Assembly (NCBI RefSeq): GCF_008086045.1
Contig: NZ_VSEY01000019.1
Coordinates: 124,001 to 188,000, forward strand
DNA: 64,000 nucleotides
Reading direction: 5' to 3'
DNA from: Nonomuraea sp. PA05
Lineage (GTDB): Bacteria > Actinomycetota > Actinomycetes > Streptosporangiales > Streptosporangiaceae
The position numbers and the translations under genes were made by a program. Below are positions 57,132-64,000 of the stretch, in pieces (the stretch's first letter is position 1; each line of letters opens with the position of its first letter). The notes beneath the pieces were generated by a model. It searched no databases. It saw only the letters and a program-made list of their open reading frames with translations, and had not been told where the DNA came from.

Positions 57132-57927
57132 GGCGGGAATGATCGGCATCGCGCTGTACTGCCTGGTGCCGTTCTACTGGATGGTGGTGTCGAGCTTACG
57201 CCGCACCGCCGACATCTACGACAAGTCACCACTGCCTGCGCCGTGGTCGCTGGAGTCGTACGAGGCGGTCTTCGCCGCCGACATGGGCTTCGGGCAGTCG
57301 CTGCTCAACAGCCTCGTCGTGGCGGGCGTCACCACGGCGGTGACGCTGGTCGTCGGCACGCTGGCCGCCTACGCGCTCGCCCGGCTGCACTTCCGGGGCA
57401 AGAACGTCGTGCTGGCCCTGGTGATCGCCGTGTCGATGTTCCCCGGGGCGCTGCTCATCGTGCCGCTGCTGGAGCTGTTCACGGCCATCGGGTGGATCAA
57501 CACGTACCAGGCGATGATCGTGCCGTCGATGTCGTTCGCGCTGCCGCTGACCATCTGGAACCTGACGACGTTCTTCCGGCAGCTGCCGTACGAGCTGGAG
57601 CAGGCCGCCATGATCGACGGCTGCTCCGCGATCGCCGCGTTCCGCCGCGTCATGCTGCCCCTGGCCGCGCCGGGCGTCTTCACCACGGCGATCCTGGCGT
57701 TCATCGCGACCTGGAACGAGTTCATCATCGCGGTCACCATGATCAACGACCAGGCGCGGCAGACCGCCACCGTCCGCATCGCGCAGTTCACCGGCGCCGC
57801 CAAGTTCGACACGCCCTTCGGCACGCAGATGGCCGCCGGCGTGCTGGTCACCCTTCCCCTGGTGCTGCTGGTGCTGTTCTTCCAGCGCAGGATCGTGGCA
57901 GGGCTGACGGCGGGGGCACTGAAGTAG
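57121..57927 (+). CDS. Sugar ABC transporter permease (MalG-like)
   Basis: 268 residues from GTG 57121, with GGGGAG six bases upstream; it overlaps the first permease by 11 bp. TM1 IGIALYCLVPFYWMVVSSL, EAA loop EQAAMIDGCSAIAAFRRVMLP, C-terminal FFQRRIVAGLTAGALK typical of MalG-type proteins. No ATP-binding subunit follows: as for many actinobacterial CUT1 systems a shared MsiK-type ATPase encoded elsewhere probably serves it. Confidence 0.9.
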   Translation: MWRRAGMIGIALYCLVPFYWMVVSSLRRTADIYDKSPLPAPWSLESYEAVFAADMGFGQSLLNSLVVAGVTTAVTLVVGTLAAYALARLHFRGKNVVLALVIAVSMFPGALLIVPLLELFTAIGWINTYQAMIVPSMSFALPLTIWNLTTFFRQLPYELEQAAMIDGCSAIAAFRRVMLPLAAPGVFTTAILAFIATWNEFIIAVTMINDQARQTATVRIAQFTGAAKFDTPFGTQMAAGVLVTLPLVLLVLFFQRRIVAGLTAGALK

Positions 57928-58011
57928 CGCATCCGGTCAAGTAGCCCCTCCGGCGGCCCGGCACGCGGAATACTGAAATGCCAGACCTCACCCGTGGGAG
58001 GAGGCACGCGG

Positions 58012-60057
58012 TTGCGCACGTACTTCGAGCCCGAGGAGACGCGGGAGTACGAGGCGACCAGGACCGTCCTCATCAGACGCTGTCTCACCTGGGCGGACGA
58101 GCACGGCCGGCCCGCCGACGAGCTGCTGCTCGCCGCCGCCCTCGACGCCCGCCACCACAGCCGCGACGGCCGCCTCGCCTACTGGGACGAGCCGCAGATC
58201 AGGCGCTACCTGCTGGCCTGGGTGCCGAAGTACGTGGTGACGCCCAGGGAGATCCTGGAGATCGCGCCGGAGATCCTGCGCACGTTCCTGCACTACCTCG
58301 CCGCCGCCGGGCTGCGCGACCCGCGCGGCGCCACGCCGGCGCAGGCCGACGACGCCATCACCAGGGCCGTGCCCGGCTTCCGCGAGGCCCTCGACGACCC
58401 CTACCTGCAAGGCGTCGCCAAGTTCTGGGCGCAGACGGCGCTCGACCACGGCAACGACCTGTCCGGCCCCGGCGCGCTGCGCGACTTCAAGCTGGATCTC
58501 GACGCCGGCCGCATCCGCTACGACCAGGAAGTGCTCGACCAGCTCCTGGAGGCCCGCCACACCCGTACGGACCTGGACCTGGAGGAGGAACGCGCCCTCC
58601 GCCGGCCGCCCGTCGCCCTGCCCGCGCCCGCCGACCTCGCCGAGGACGCCGCCCGCAGCACCACGGTGCGGCGGCTGACCGCGCTGGCCACCTGGGCGGG
58701 CGATGCGGGCCGCCCGCTCACCAGGACGGGCAGCCTCACCCTCGCCGACGCCCGCGAGCTGTCCATCCTGCTGGGCACCGGCGAGGAGATGCTCCAGGTG
58801 CGCAGCTCCACCGACCTGCCTCAGCTCAGCCTGCTGCTGGCCTGGTGCGAGCTGCTGGGCCAGGTGCGCGTCAGCAGGGGCCGCCTGTTCCAGGTGAGCA
58901 AGGCCGCCCCGCTGCTGCGCGACCCGGCCGCGCTGTGGGCGCGCGCCTTCGAGGCGCTCCCCCACCTCGGCGGGTCGATCACCATGAGCAGCCACGCCGC
59001 CGTACTCGGCCGCTGCTTCGACGCGGTGCTCCCCGGCGTGCTCGACACCCTGTACGGCATGGCCGACATCCCCGTCGCCCGCCTGGCGGAGACCGTCTGG
59101 CTGGCCTGCCAGCAGCACACGCACCTGAACGGGGCGCCCGCGCGGCTCAAGGACCTCTGGCGCCGCCAGACCGCCCTCGACCTGGAACGCGCCTTCCAGG
59201 TGCTGGCCGACCTGGGCGCCGTGGACCTCACCCGCGGCCCCGCCGAGCTCTGCGCCGGCGACCTCGACGACGACCGGGCGATGCTCGGCACCGGCGACCG
59301 CGGCAGCCAGGCGCTGCTCGGCACCGGCGACCGCGGCGGCCAGGCGCTGCCGCCGGACGCGGTCGAACGGCTGCGCCGCCGCCTCGACGGCCCCGACCTC
59401 CTCCTGGCCCGCCTCACCCCGCTGGCCCTGCGCTGCCTGCGCGAACACCTCCTCGCGGAAGGTCGCGACGCCCCGCTGATCGGCGAGCTGGCCACCGCCC
59501 CTGCGGCGGAGCTGCTCGGCGTCCTCGCCCAGCATTACCCGCCCAGGGAGGCCGCCGTCGAGCTGAACTCCTGGCTCTCCCACCCGGGCCAGGACCTGGA
59601 GGCGCTGCTGCAGGCCATCCGCGACTGCCCGTTCCGCACCCGCGCCGCCGCCATGCTCGCCGTGCTCGCCGACGCGCTCCCCCAGGGTGAGGCCCTCGTC
59701 CGCGACCTGCGCCACGACCCCGTACTCGGCCCCACCGCCCTGACCTTCCTGGTGGACGACGGCGAGGTCGACCCCGGAACGCTGGACCAGCACGAGCACC
59801 TGCTGCTGGGCGCGGAGAACTTCCTGACCCTCCTGGAGCTCGGCGGGCCTCAGGTCCTCATCGAGCAGCTCAGGTCGATGGCAGGCGGCGGCGCGTACGA
59901 GTTCGCGGCGGCGGTGCTCGGCTCGGGCCACCACGACGTCGCCGGGCTGGAGGAGATGCGCGAGCTGGTGGCGGAGCCCCTGCGTGCCCGCCCGTTACGC
60001 CTCATCCCCGGCACGGGTTCCGGCACCCGCCCGGCGCGCAGAAGACGCCGGTCGTAG
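58012..60057 (+). CDS. Large helical protein of unknown function
   Basis: 681 residues from TTG 58012, because GGAGGAGG stands seven bases before; GTG 57994 lies upstream of that site. No signal peptide, no clear membrane segment, no NTPase or nuclease motif. Sequence is Leu/Ala/Arg/Asp-rich and almost all helical. Recurrent elements look like winged-helix or HEAT-like units: LTRTGSLTLADARELSILLG followed by LLLAWCELLGQVRVSRGRLFQV, then ERAFQVLADLGAVDLTRGP. A 33-bp direct repeat (59284-59349) duplicates LGTGDRG-QAL in a loop. I recall similar unannotated proteins in other actinomycetes. Stands alone between the sugar operon and the convergent reductase gene. Confidence 0.7.
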   Translation: MRTYFEPEETREYEATRTVLIRRCLTWADEHGRPADELLLAAALDARHHSRDGRLAYWDEPQIRRYLLAWVPKYVVTPREILEIAPEILRTFLHYLAAAGLRDPRGATPAQADDAITRAVPGFREALDDPYLQGVAKFWAQTALDHGNDLSGPGALRDFKLDLDAGRIRYDQEVLDQLLEARHTRTDLDLEEERALRRPPVALPAPADLAEDAARSTTVRRLTALATWAGDAGRPLTRTGSLTLADARELSILLGTGEEMLQVRSSTDLPQLSLLLAWCELLGQVRVSRGRLFQVSKAAPLLRDPAALWARAFEALPHLGGSITMSSHAAVLGRCFDAVLPGVLDTLYGMADIPVARLAETVWLACQQHTHLNGAPARLKDLWRRQTALDLERAFQVLADLGAVDLTRGPAELCAGDLDDDRAMLGTGDRGSQALLGTGDRGGQALPPDAVERLRRRLDGPDLLLARLTPLALRCLREHLLAEGRDAPLIGELATAPAAELLGVLAQHYPPREAAVELNSWLSHPGQDLEALLQAIRDCPFRTRAAAMLAVLADALPQGEALVRDLRHDPVLGPTALTFLVDDGEVDPGTLDQHEHLLLGAENFLTLLELGGPQVLIEQLRSMAGGGAYEFAAAVLGSGHHDVAGLEEMRELVAEPLRARPLRLIPGTGSGTRPARRRRRS

Positions 60058-60075
60058 CTCCAGGCCTTCGAGTCC

Positions 60076-61044
60076 TCAGACCTTCAGCAGGCCCAGGTCG
60101 CGCAGGCTCTCGGCCGACTCCACGATCGTGGTCTCGGTGTCGCGGGGCCGCCAGCCGAGCCCGCGGGCCCGGTCGTTGTGGATGACCGGCCGCGGCGGGT
60201 CCTCACCCGGAGCCTCCCGCGCCGGCACGCGCGCGGCCGGCGAGCCGAGCCGCCTGGCCAGCACCTCCGCCACCTCCGGGAAACTCCACGCCCCGCCGTC
60301 GCCGACGGCCAGGAAACGCCTGCCCGCGGCCTTGGGCGCGGCCATGACGCGCAGGTGCAGATCGGCCACGTCCCGGACGTCCACGATGCCGAAGCGGTGG
60401 CGCGGCAGCGCGTCCACGGCCCCCTCGACGCCCAGCTTGATCAGGTACATGGAGCTGCTCAGCGCGGTCGTGAGCGTGGGCCCGAGGATGAACGTCGGGT
60501 TGACCACGACCAGCTCGGTGCCGCCGCCTTCGCGCCGCACGAAGTCCCACGCGGCCAGCTCGGCGATCGCCTTGGAACGCGGGTAGGGCGCCAGGCCCGG
60601 CGTGTCAGGATCGGTCCAGTCGTCCTCGGTGTACTCGCCGTCCGGCTTGGGCGTGTAGCCGACCGCGGCGAACGACGAGGTGAGCACGACCCGCCGGGCC
60701 CCCGCGTCGCGCGCGGCGCGCAGCACCCGCAGCGTGCCCTCCCGGGCGGGGACGATCAGCTCGTCCGGGTCGTCGGGCTGGGCGATCGGGATCGGCGAGG
60801 CCACGTGATGGACCTCCGCGCAGCCCGCCACCGCCTCCCGCCAGCCGTCGTCGGCCATCAGATCGGCGGCGGCCACCTCCAGGCCGGCGTCGTCGGCGCC
60901 GCCCCGGCGCACCGCCGCGCGCAGGTCGCCCTCGCGGGCCGTCGAACGCACCGTGGCGCGTACCCGCCTGCCGTCCCGCAGCAGCGCGGCGATCAGGTGC
61001 GTCCCCAGGTAACCGGAACCTCCGGTGACCAGAACCGGGCTCAT
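60076..61044 (-). CDS. NAD(P)-dependent epimerase/dihydroflavonol-reductase-like
   Basis: 322 residues from ATG 61044 (ATGA overlap with MerR). Extended SDR: cofactor loop VLVTGGSGYLGTHLI, Arg in RATVRS suggesting NADP, VHHVASPIPIAQPDD, catalytic TSSFAAVGY and YPRSKAIAELAAW (Tyr-x-x-x-Lys), and VNPTFILGP. These features match dihydroflavonol 4-reductase/aldehyde reductase-like bacterial proteins. It forms a two-gene operon with the MerR regulator and is probably induced by the substrate aldehyde or by a stress compound. Confidence 0.87.
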   Translation of the reverse strand: MSPVLVTGGSGYLGTHLIAALLRDGRRVRATVRSTAREGDLRAAVRRGGADDAGLEVAAADLMADDGWREAVAGCAEVHHVASPIPIAQPDDPDELIVPAREGTLRVLRAARDAGARRVVLTSSFAAVGYTPKPDGEYTEDDWTDPDTPGLAPYPRSKAIAELAAWDFVRREGGGTELVVVNPTFILGPTLTTALSSSMYLIKLGVEGAVDALPRHRFGIVDVRDVADLHLRVMAAPKAAGRRFLAVGDGGAWSFPEVAEVLARRLGSPAARVPAREAPGEDPPRPVIHNDRARGLGWRPRDTETTIVESAESLRDLGLLKV

Positions 61045-61478
61045 CACAGCACCTCCAGCGCTGAAACCGCTTCCATGATCCGGTGCCACGCGGCCTCCTC
61101 GGCGGCGGCGTCGCCGCGGTCGCGGGCGTCCCACAGCGACGCCTTCTCGCGCAGGTACGCCAGCCGCGCCCGCTGCGCGGCGATCTCCGCCTCGACCCGC
61201 TCGGCGTGGCGCAGCAGCAGGTCGCGCTGCTCGGCCGCCGCCTCCCGGCCGCGTGCGCGGTTGGCCTGGTAGGTGCGCATGTCCTCGATGCCCACGCCGA
61301 CCGCGCGCAGGCAGGCCAGGATCTCGATCTCGCTGACGTCGTCGGTGTCGTAACGGCGGTGGCCGCTGCGCTCGTCGCGGGCGATCGGGCCGATCAGCCC
61401 CACGTCCTCGTAGTAGCGCAGGGTCGGCTCGCTGAGGCCGCTGCGCCGTGAGACGTCCTGAATGGTGAAGGTTGTCAC
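61044..61478 (-). CDS. MerR-family regulator
   Basis: 144 residues from GTG 61478; the longer open frame to 61745 has no support. HTH FTIQDVSRRSGLSEPTLRYYEDVGLIGP at 4-31 (cited in part) is a textbook MerR start. ERSGHRRYDTDDVSEI follows, then a coiled-coil dimerisation helix (AAEQRDLLLRHAERVEAEIAAQRARLAYLREK). No Cys metal-binding motif, so it senses an organic ligand or stress. A perfect 16-bp palindrome lies 18 bp upstream of its start. Confidence 0.88.
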   Translation of the reverse strand: MTTFTIQDVSRRSGLSEPTLRYYEDVGLIGPIARDERSGHRRYDTDDVSEIEILACLRAVGVGIEDMRTYQANRARGREAAAEQRDLLLRHAERVEAEIAAQRARLAYLREKASLWDARDRGDAAAEEAAWHRIMEAVSALEVL

Positions 61479-61496
61479 GCAGGTCAGGACACCATA

Positions 61497-61512
61497 CTTC
61501 AAGCGCTTGAAG
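61497..61512 (-). promoter_or_regulatory. MerR operator/promoter
   Basis: CTTCAAGC-GCTTGAAG, perfect palindrome. On the minus strand it is preceded by TTTGA (-35-like TTGACT overlapping) and followed by TATGGT (-10-like), the usual place of a MerR site between promoter elements. Confidence 0.75.
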
Positions 61513-61728
61513 TCAAACCCTCGCGCGAGGCGGGCACGGGGCTCGGGCGAGGGCGCGGCTTCGAGCTGACCGAGCCGTCCGGGCTCACCAGGACCAGGCT
61601 CGCCCTGACCGCGTGGCGGCTGCTCAACGCGTAGCGATCCCCATGCGTCACCAGTTTGACCGGTGACGCACTCTGTGGAACAGTCATGTCCAGGCAGGAC
61701 AACTGCCGCGCACCACAGAGGGGGACCC

Positions 61729-62637
61729 ATGAACACGCACACCATCCACGTCGATGGCGTCGCCCAGCGCTACCACGTCGCGGGCACCGGCCCCGTCGTC
61801 GTGGCCCACCCGGGCGGCCCCGGGCTGTCGTACGAGTACCTGCGGATGCCCGCCGCCGAGAAAGACCTCACCATGGTGTACGTCGAGCCGATCGGCACCG
61901 GCGAGTCCGGCCGGCTCCCCGCCCACCCGCACGGCTACACCCGCGAACGCTACGCCCGCGCCCTGGACGGCCTGGTCGAGCACCTCGGGGCCGACCGCGT
62001 CCACCTGCTCGGCCACTCCCACGGCGGCTTCGTCGCCCAGCACTACGCCCTGACCCGCCCCGACCGGCTGGCCGGCGTCGTCCTGTACGACAGCGCCCCG
62101 GTGACGGGCGCCGACCACTACGCCGAGGCGGCCCGCAACATGGAGGCGTTCGCGCGGCGCAACGCCGACCGGCCCGAGCTGCAGGCCGTGCTCGACACCT
62201 GGCAGTCGCTCGGCGGCCTGTCCGACGACGAGGGCACCACCAGGGCCGCCCGCGGCATGCTGCCCGCCTACCTCGCCCGCTACTGGGACCACCAGGAGGA
62301 GTACGCGCCTCTGTTCTCCATCACCGGCACCTTCATCTCCGGCCGCGACGACCAGGGCGTCCCGGAGCAGATCGACGACCGCGACGCGCTGCCCTCGGTC
62401 AAGACGCCCACCCTGGTCATCGCCGGCCGCCACGACGTGATCTGCGGCCCGCGCTGGGCGGAGGAGCTGGCCGGCGGCATCCCCGGCGCGGAGCTCGTCA
62501 TGCTGGAGAACAGCGGCCACCTCGGCCACGTCGAGGAGCCGGAGGCCTTCGCCCGCGCCCTCACGACCTTCGTACGGTCCGATCAGCAGGCGCCGAGCTC
62601 GACGACCACCTTGCCGAACGGCGAGCCCTCCCGGTAG
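61729..62637 (+). CDS. Alpha/beta hydrolase, proline-iminopeptidase-like
   Basis: 302 residues from ATG 61729 with GAGGGGGA upstream. Oxyanion loop HPGGPGLSYEYL, EPIGTGESGRLP, nucleophile LLGHSHGGFVAQHYAL around residue 103, Asp in AGRHDVICGP and His in ENSGHLGHVEEP. The HPGGPG opening and cap domain resemble prolyl aminopeptidase (S33) family members. Its end overlaps the convergent MDR gene by 55 bp; the last ~18 residues are therefore less certain in origin. The 216-bp gap before it contains no intact gene. Confidence 0.87.
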   Translation: MNTHTIHVDGVAQRYHVAGTGPVVVAHPGGPGLSYEYLRMPAAEKDLTMVYVEPIGTGESGRLPAHPHGYTRERYARALDGLVEHLGADRVHLLGHSHGGFVAQHYALTRPDRLAGVVLYDSAPVTGADHYAEAARNMEAFARRNADRPELQAVLDTWQSLGGLSDDEGTTRAARGMLPAYLARYWDHQEEYAPLFSITGTFISGRDDQGVPEQIDDRDALPSVKTPTLVIAGRHDVICGPRWAEELAGGIPGAELVMLENSGHLGHVEEPEAFARALTTFVRSDQQAPSSTTTLPNGEPSR

Positions 62638-63587
62638 TAGCGGTAGGCGTCCGGCACGTCGGTGAAGGTCCGGTCGATCACCGGCCGCAGCATGGCGGCG
62701 GCGACGGCGGCGCACATGTCCTCCAGGTCCGTGCGGTTGCCCACGAAGACGCGGCGGAGGGTGGCCAGGCTGGAGGCGTACGCCTCGTGGGAGATCGCCA
62801 GGTGGTCGCTGCCCGCGTCCCTGGTGATGAGCACCACCACCTCGCCGTAGAGCCCGGCGGCCCGCACGGACTGGTCGATCGTGGCCGGGCCCGCCGTGTC
62901 CACGACCAGGTCCGCGCCCCTGCCCCCGGTCAGCTCCCGCACCCGCCCGCCCCACTGCGGCGTGGCGGTGTAGTCGATCACGTGGTCGGCGCCCAGCGCC
63001 TTCAGCCGGTCGGCGTGCTCCATGCGGGACGTGGTGACGATCACCCGGCAGCCGGCCAGCCGGGCGAACTGCACGGCGAACAACGACACCCCGCCCGTGC
63101 CCAGCGTCACCACCGTCCGGCCGGGCAGCAGCGCCCCGCCGGCGGTCAGCGAGGTCCACGCGGTGAGCGCCGCGCACGGCAGCGTCGCGGCCTCCGCCCA
63201 GCCGAGGTGCTCCGGCACCGCCACCGCCGCCTGCTCGTCGAGCAGCGCGTACTCGGTCAGCATCCCGTCCAGCGTGCAGCCGGGCTGGTGCACCAGCTCC
63301 GGCCGCAGGCGGCCGTCGTGCCAGCGCGGCCAGTACGACCCCATCACCCGATCCCCGGCCCTGAACCTGGTCACCCCTGGCCCTGCCGCGACCACCTCCC
63401 CGGCCCCGTCGCTCAGCGGGATCACGCCCGGCCGGGCGGGCAGCGAGTAGGTGCCGTCCAGAATGAGCAGGTCGCGCTTGTTGAGCGCGGCCGCGTGCAC
63501 GCGGACCAGGATCTCACCCGGCCCCGGCTCGGGCACCGGGGCCTCCGTGAGCACGATCTCCGGCCGTTCCAGTCGATAGGTGCGCAT
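62583..63587 (-). CDS. Quinone-oxidoreductase-like MDR (zinc-free type)
   Basis: 334 residues from ATG 63587, with GGAGGATC upstream. GroES-like domain with LNKRDLLILDGTY and the conserved IPLSDGAGEVVAAGPGV, then NADPH Rossmann VVTLGTGGVSLFAVQFARLAG. The Cys/His zinc residues of true alcohol dehydrogenases are missing, as in zeta-crystallin-like quinone reductases and enoyl reductases. TTSRMEHADRLKALGADHVIDY is typical of that group. Single gene; function probably NADPH-dependent reduction of a small enone or quinone. Confidence 0.88.
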   Translation of the reverse strand: MRTYRLERPEIVLTEAPVPEPGPGEILVRVHAAALNKRDLLILDGTYSLPARPGVIPLSDGAGEVVAAGPGVTRFRAGDRVMGSYWPRWHDGRLRPELVHQPGCTLDGMLTEYALLDEQAAVAVPEHLGWAEAATLPCAALTAWTSLTAGGALLPGRTVVTLGTGGVSLFAVQFARLAGCRVIVTTSRMEHADRLKALGADHVIDYTATPQWGGRVRELTGGRGADLVVDTAGPATIDQSVRAAGLYGEVVVLITRDAGSDHLAISHEAYASSLATLRRVFVGNRTDLEDMCAAVAAAMLRPVIDRTFTDVPDAYRYYREGSPFGKVVVELGAC

Positions 63588-63644
63588 GTGGCGATCCTCC
63601 GGATCGGGACGCCCGCCCGGCAATTCCCCGGAGGGAATCGCGGC

Positions 63645-64000
63645 TCAAGCCACCGCCTCAGCAACCGCGACGCCGTCCCGCACGACGCGGCGCGGGCGAG
63701 CGGGGAGGCCGTACATCGGGTTGGCGACGCTCCAGGCGGCCGACTTGCAGATGATCTCCTTGTAGGCGGCGGCGAACCGGCCGGTCAATGCCGCGTTGAC
63801 GGCGCTGTCGTCGGCGGTGACGTACTGGATCAAGCCCTCCTTGCGGCCCAGCGAGACGCACTGGTTGAAGTAGCGCACCGACGAGTGCGGAAGCTTGCCA
63901 CCGGTGAGGCGGGCCACGATCGCGTCGGCGGCGTGCGTGGCCGTCGGGATGCCCGAGGCGCACGACATGCGCAGCGGCTTGTTCCCCGCGCCCATCGCCA
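63645..64000 (-). CDS. NDH-2-like NADH dehydrogenase/FAD oxidoreductase (5' part outside window)
   Basis: The 3' end of a gene running off the right edge; the visible ~118 residues contain GAGNKPLRMSCASGIPTATHAA, the FAD-contacting C-terminal segment of type II NADH dehydrogenase-like proteins, then HSSVRYFNQCVSLGRKEGLIQY and a KSAAWSVANPMYGLP tail. A membrane-associated flavoprotein that passes electrons from NADH to quinone would have about 380-400 residues, so about 70 % is missing here. Confidence 0.8.
   Translation of the reverse strand, partial: AMGAGNKPLRMSCASGIPTATHAADAIVARLTGGKLPHSSVRYFNQCVSLGRKEGLIQYVTADDSAVNAALTGRFAAAYKEIICKSAAWSVANPMYGLPARPRRVVRDGVAVAEAVA

Noticed and set aside
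61497..61512. CTTCAAGCGCTTGAAG as another copy of the catabolic regulon operator
   Set aside because: Shares AAGCGCTT by symmetry only; flanks differ and it sits exactly where a MerR site is expected.
61540..61635. Plus-strand frame ending FELTEPSGLTRTRLALTAW as a pseudogene tail
   Set aside because: Looks protein-like but too short to assign and nothing upstream continues it.
1..64000. CRISPR arrays, IS elements, tRNA or rRNA genes, prophage
   Set aside because: No spaced repeat arrays, transposase-like frames, tRNA-like cloverleaf ends or phage genes were seen.

Overview
The window is a stretch of very GC-rich chromosome (strong G/C bias at third codon positions, many GTG and TTG starts, many 4-bp ATGA/GTGA gene overlaps) with a typical soil-actinomycete gene set: MmyB, DUF397, PucR and ROK regulators, nSTAND conflict ATPase, LLM-type oxidoreductases, MMPL transporter. 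The closest feel is Streptosporangiaceae, for example Nonomuraea; that is an inference from gene style, not a database result. No rRNA, tRNA, CRISPR array, transposase or phage gene was seen.

Layout. 1-2455: 5'-truncated thioredoxin-reductase-like flavoprotein translationally coupled to a cyclic-nucleotide-domain histidine kinase. 2543-3987: a wrecked AbgT transporter followed by an intact M20 carboxypeptidase. 4006-6811: ROK repressor, divergent MFS exporter with two operator boxes between them, and a CPT-like kinase. 6870-37742: a large catabolic region holding three CoA-ligase-type genes, two acyl-CoA dehydrogenases, two LLM monooxygenases, a P450, a cyclase-family hydrolase, a beta-lactamase-fold esterase, two SDRs, DUF35, VOC, a PucR regulator, other hydrolases and a Liv-type ABC importer. 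Between these lie a Ser/Thr kinase, a CHAP-domain membrane protein and a lipoprotein that look like envelope functions.

The main result of the hunt is that six places in this region, in front of six different transcription units spread over 30 kb, carry the same 16-bp operator-like sequence, consensus CCNAGCGCNYGCTTGG, with a weaker seventh copy in front of the alcohol dehydrogenase. This ties importer, activation (CoA ligases), oxidation (ACADs, LLMs) and hydrolysis into one candidate regulon for uptake and CoA-dependent breakdown of an unidentified, probably alicyclic or otherwise hydrophobic carboxylic compound. The regulator that binds it is not evident in the window.

38100-44179: AraC/hydrolase pair, a GC-poorer XRE-DUF397-HATPase module, and an LLM-cupin-ArsR/rhodanese group with its own perfect palindrome. 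44225-49714: two small secreted proteins, a strong terminator, then an EACC1 small protein overlapping a 1427-residue caspase-nSTAND1-TM-double beta-propeller protein, a predicted biological-conflict (suicide/defence) system. 49711-57927: MMPL exporter with TetR and a 22-bp operator, then a ROK-controlled Gfo/Idh plus CUT1 sugar-importer operon lacking its ATPase. 58012-60057: a large helical protein of unknown function. 60076-64000: SDR-type reductase with MerR, an alpha/beta hydrolase, a quinone-oxidoreductase-like MDR and the 3' end of an NDH-2-like flavoprotein cut by the window edge.
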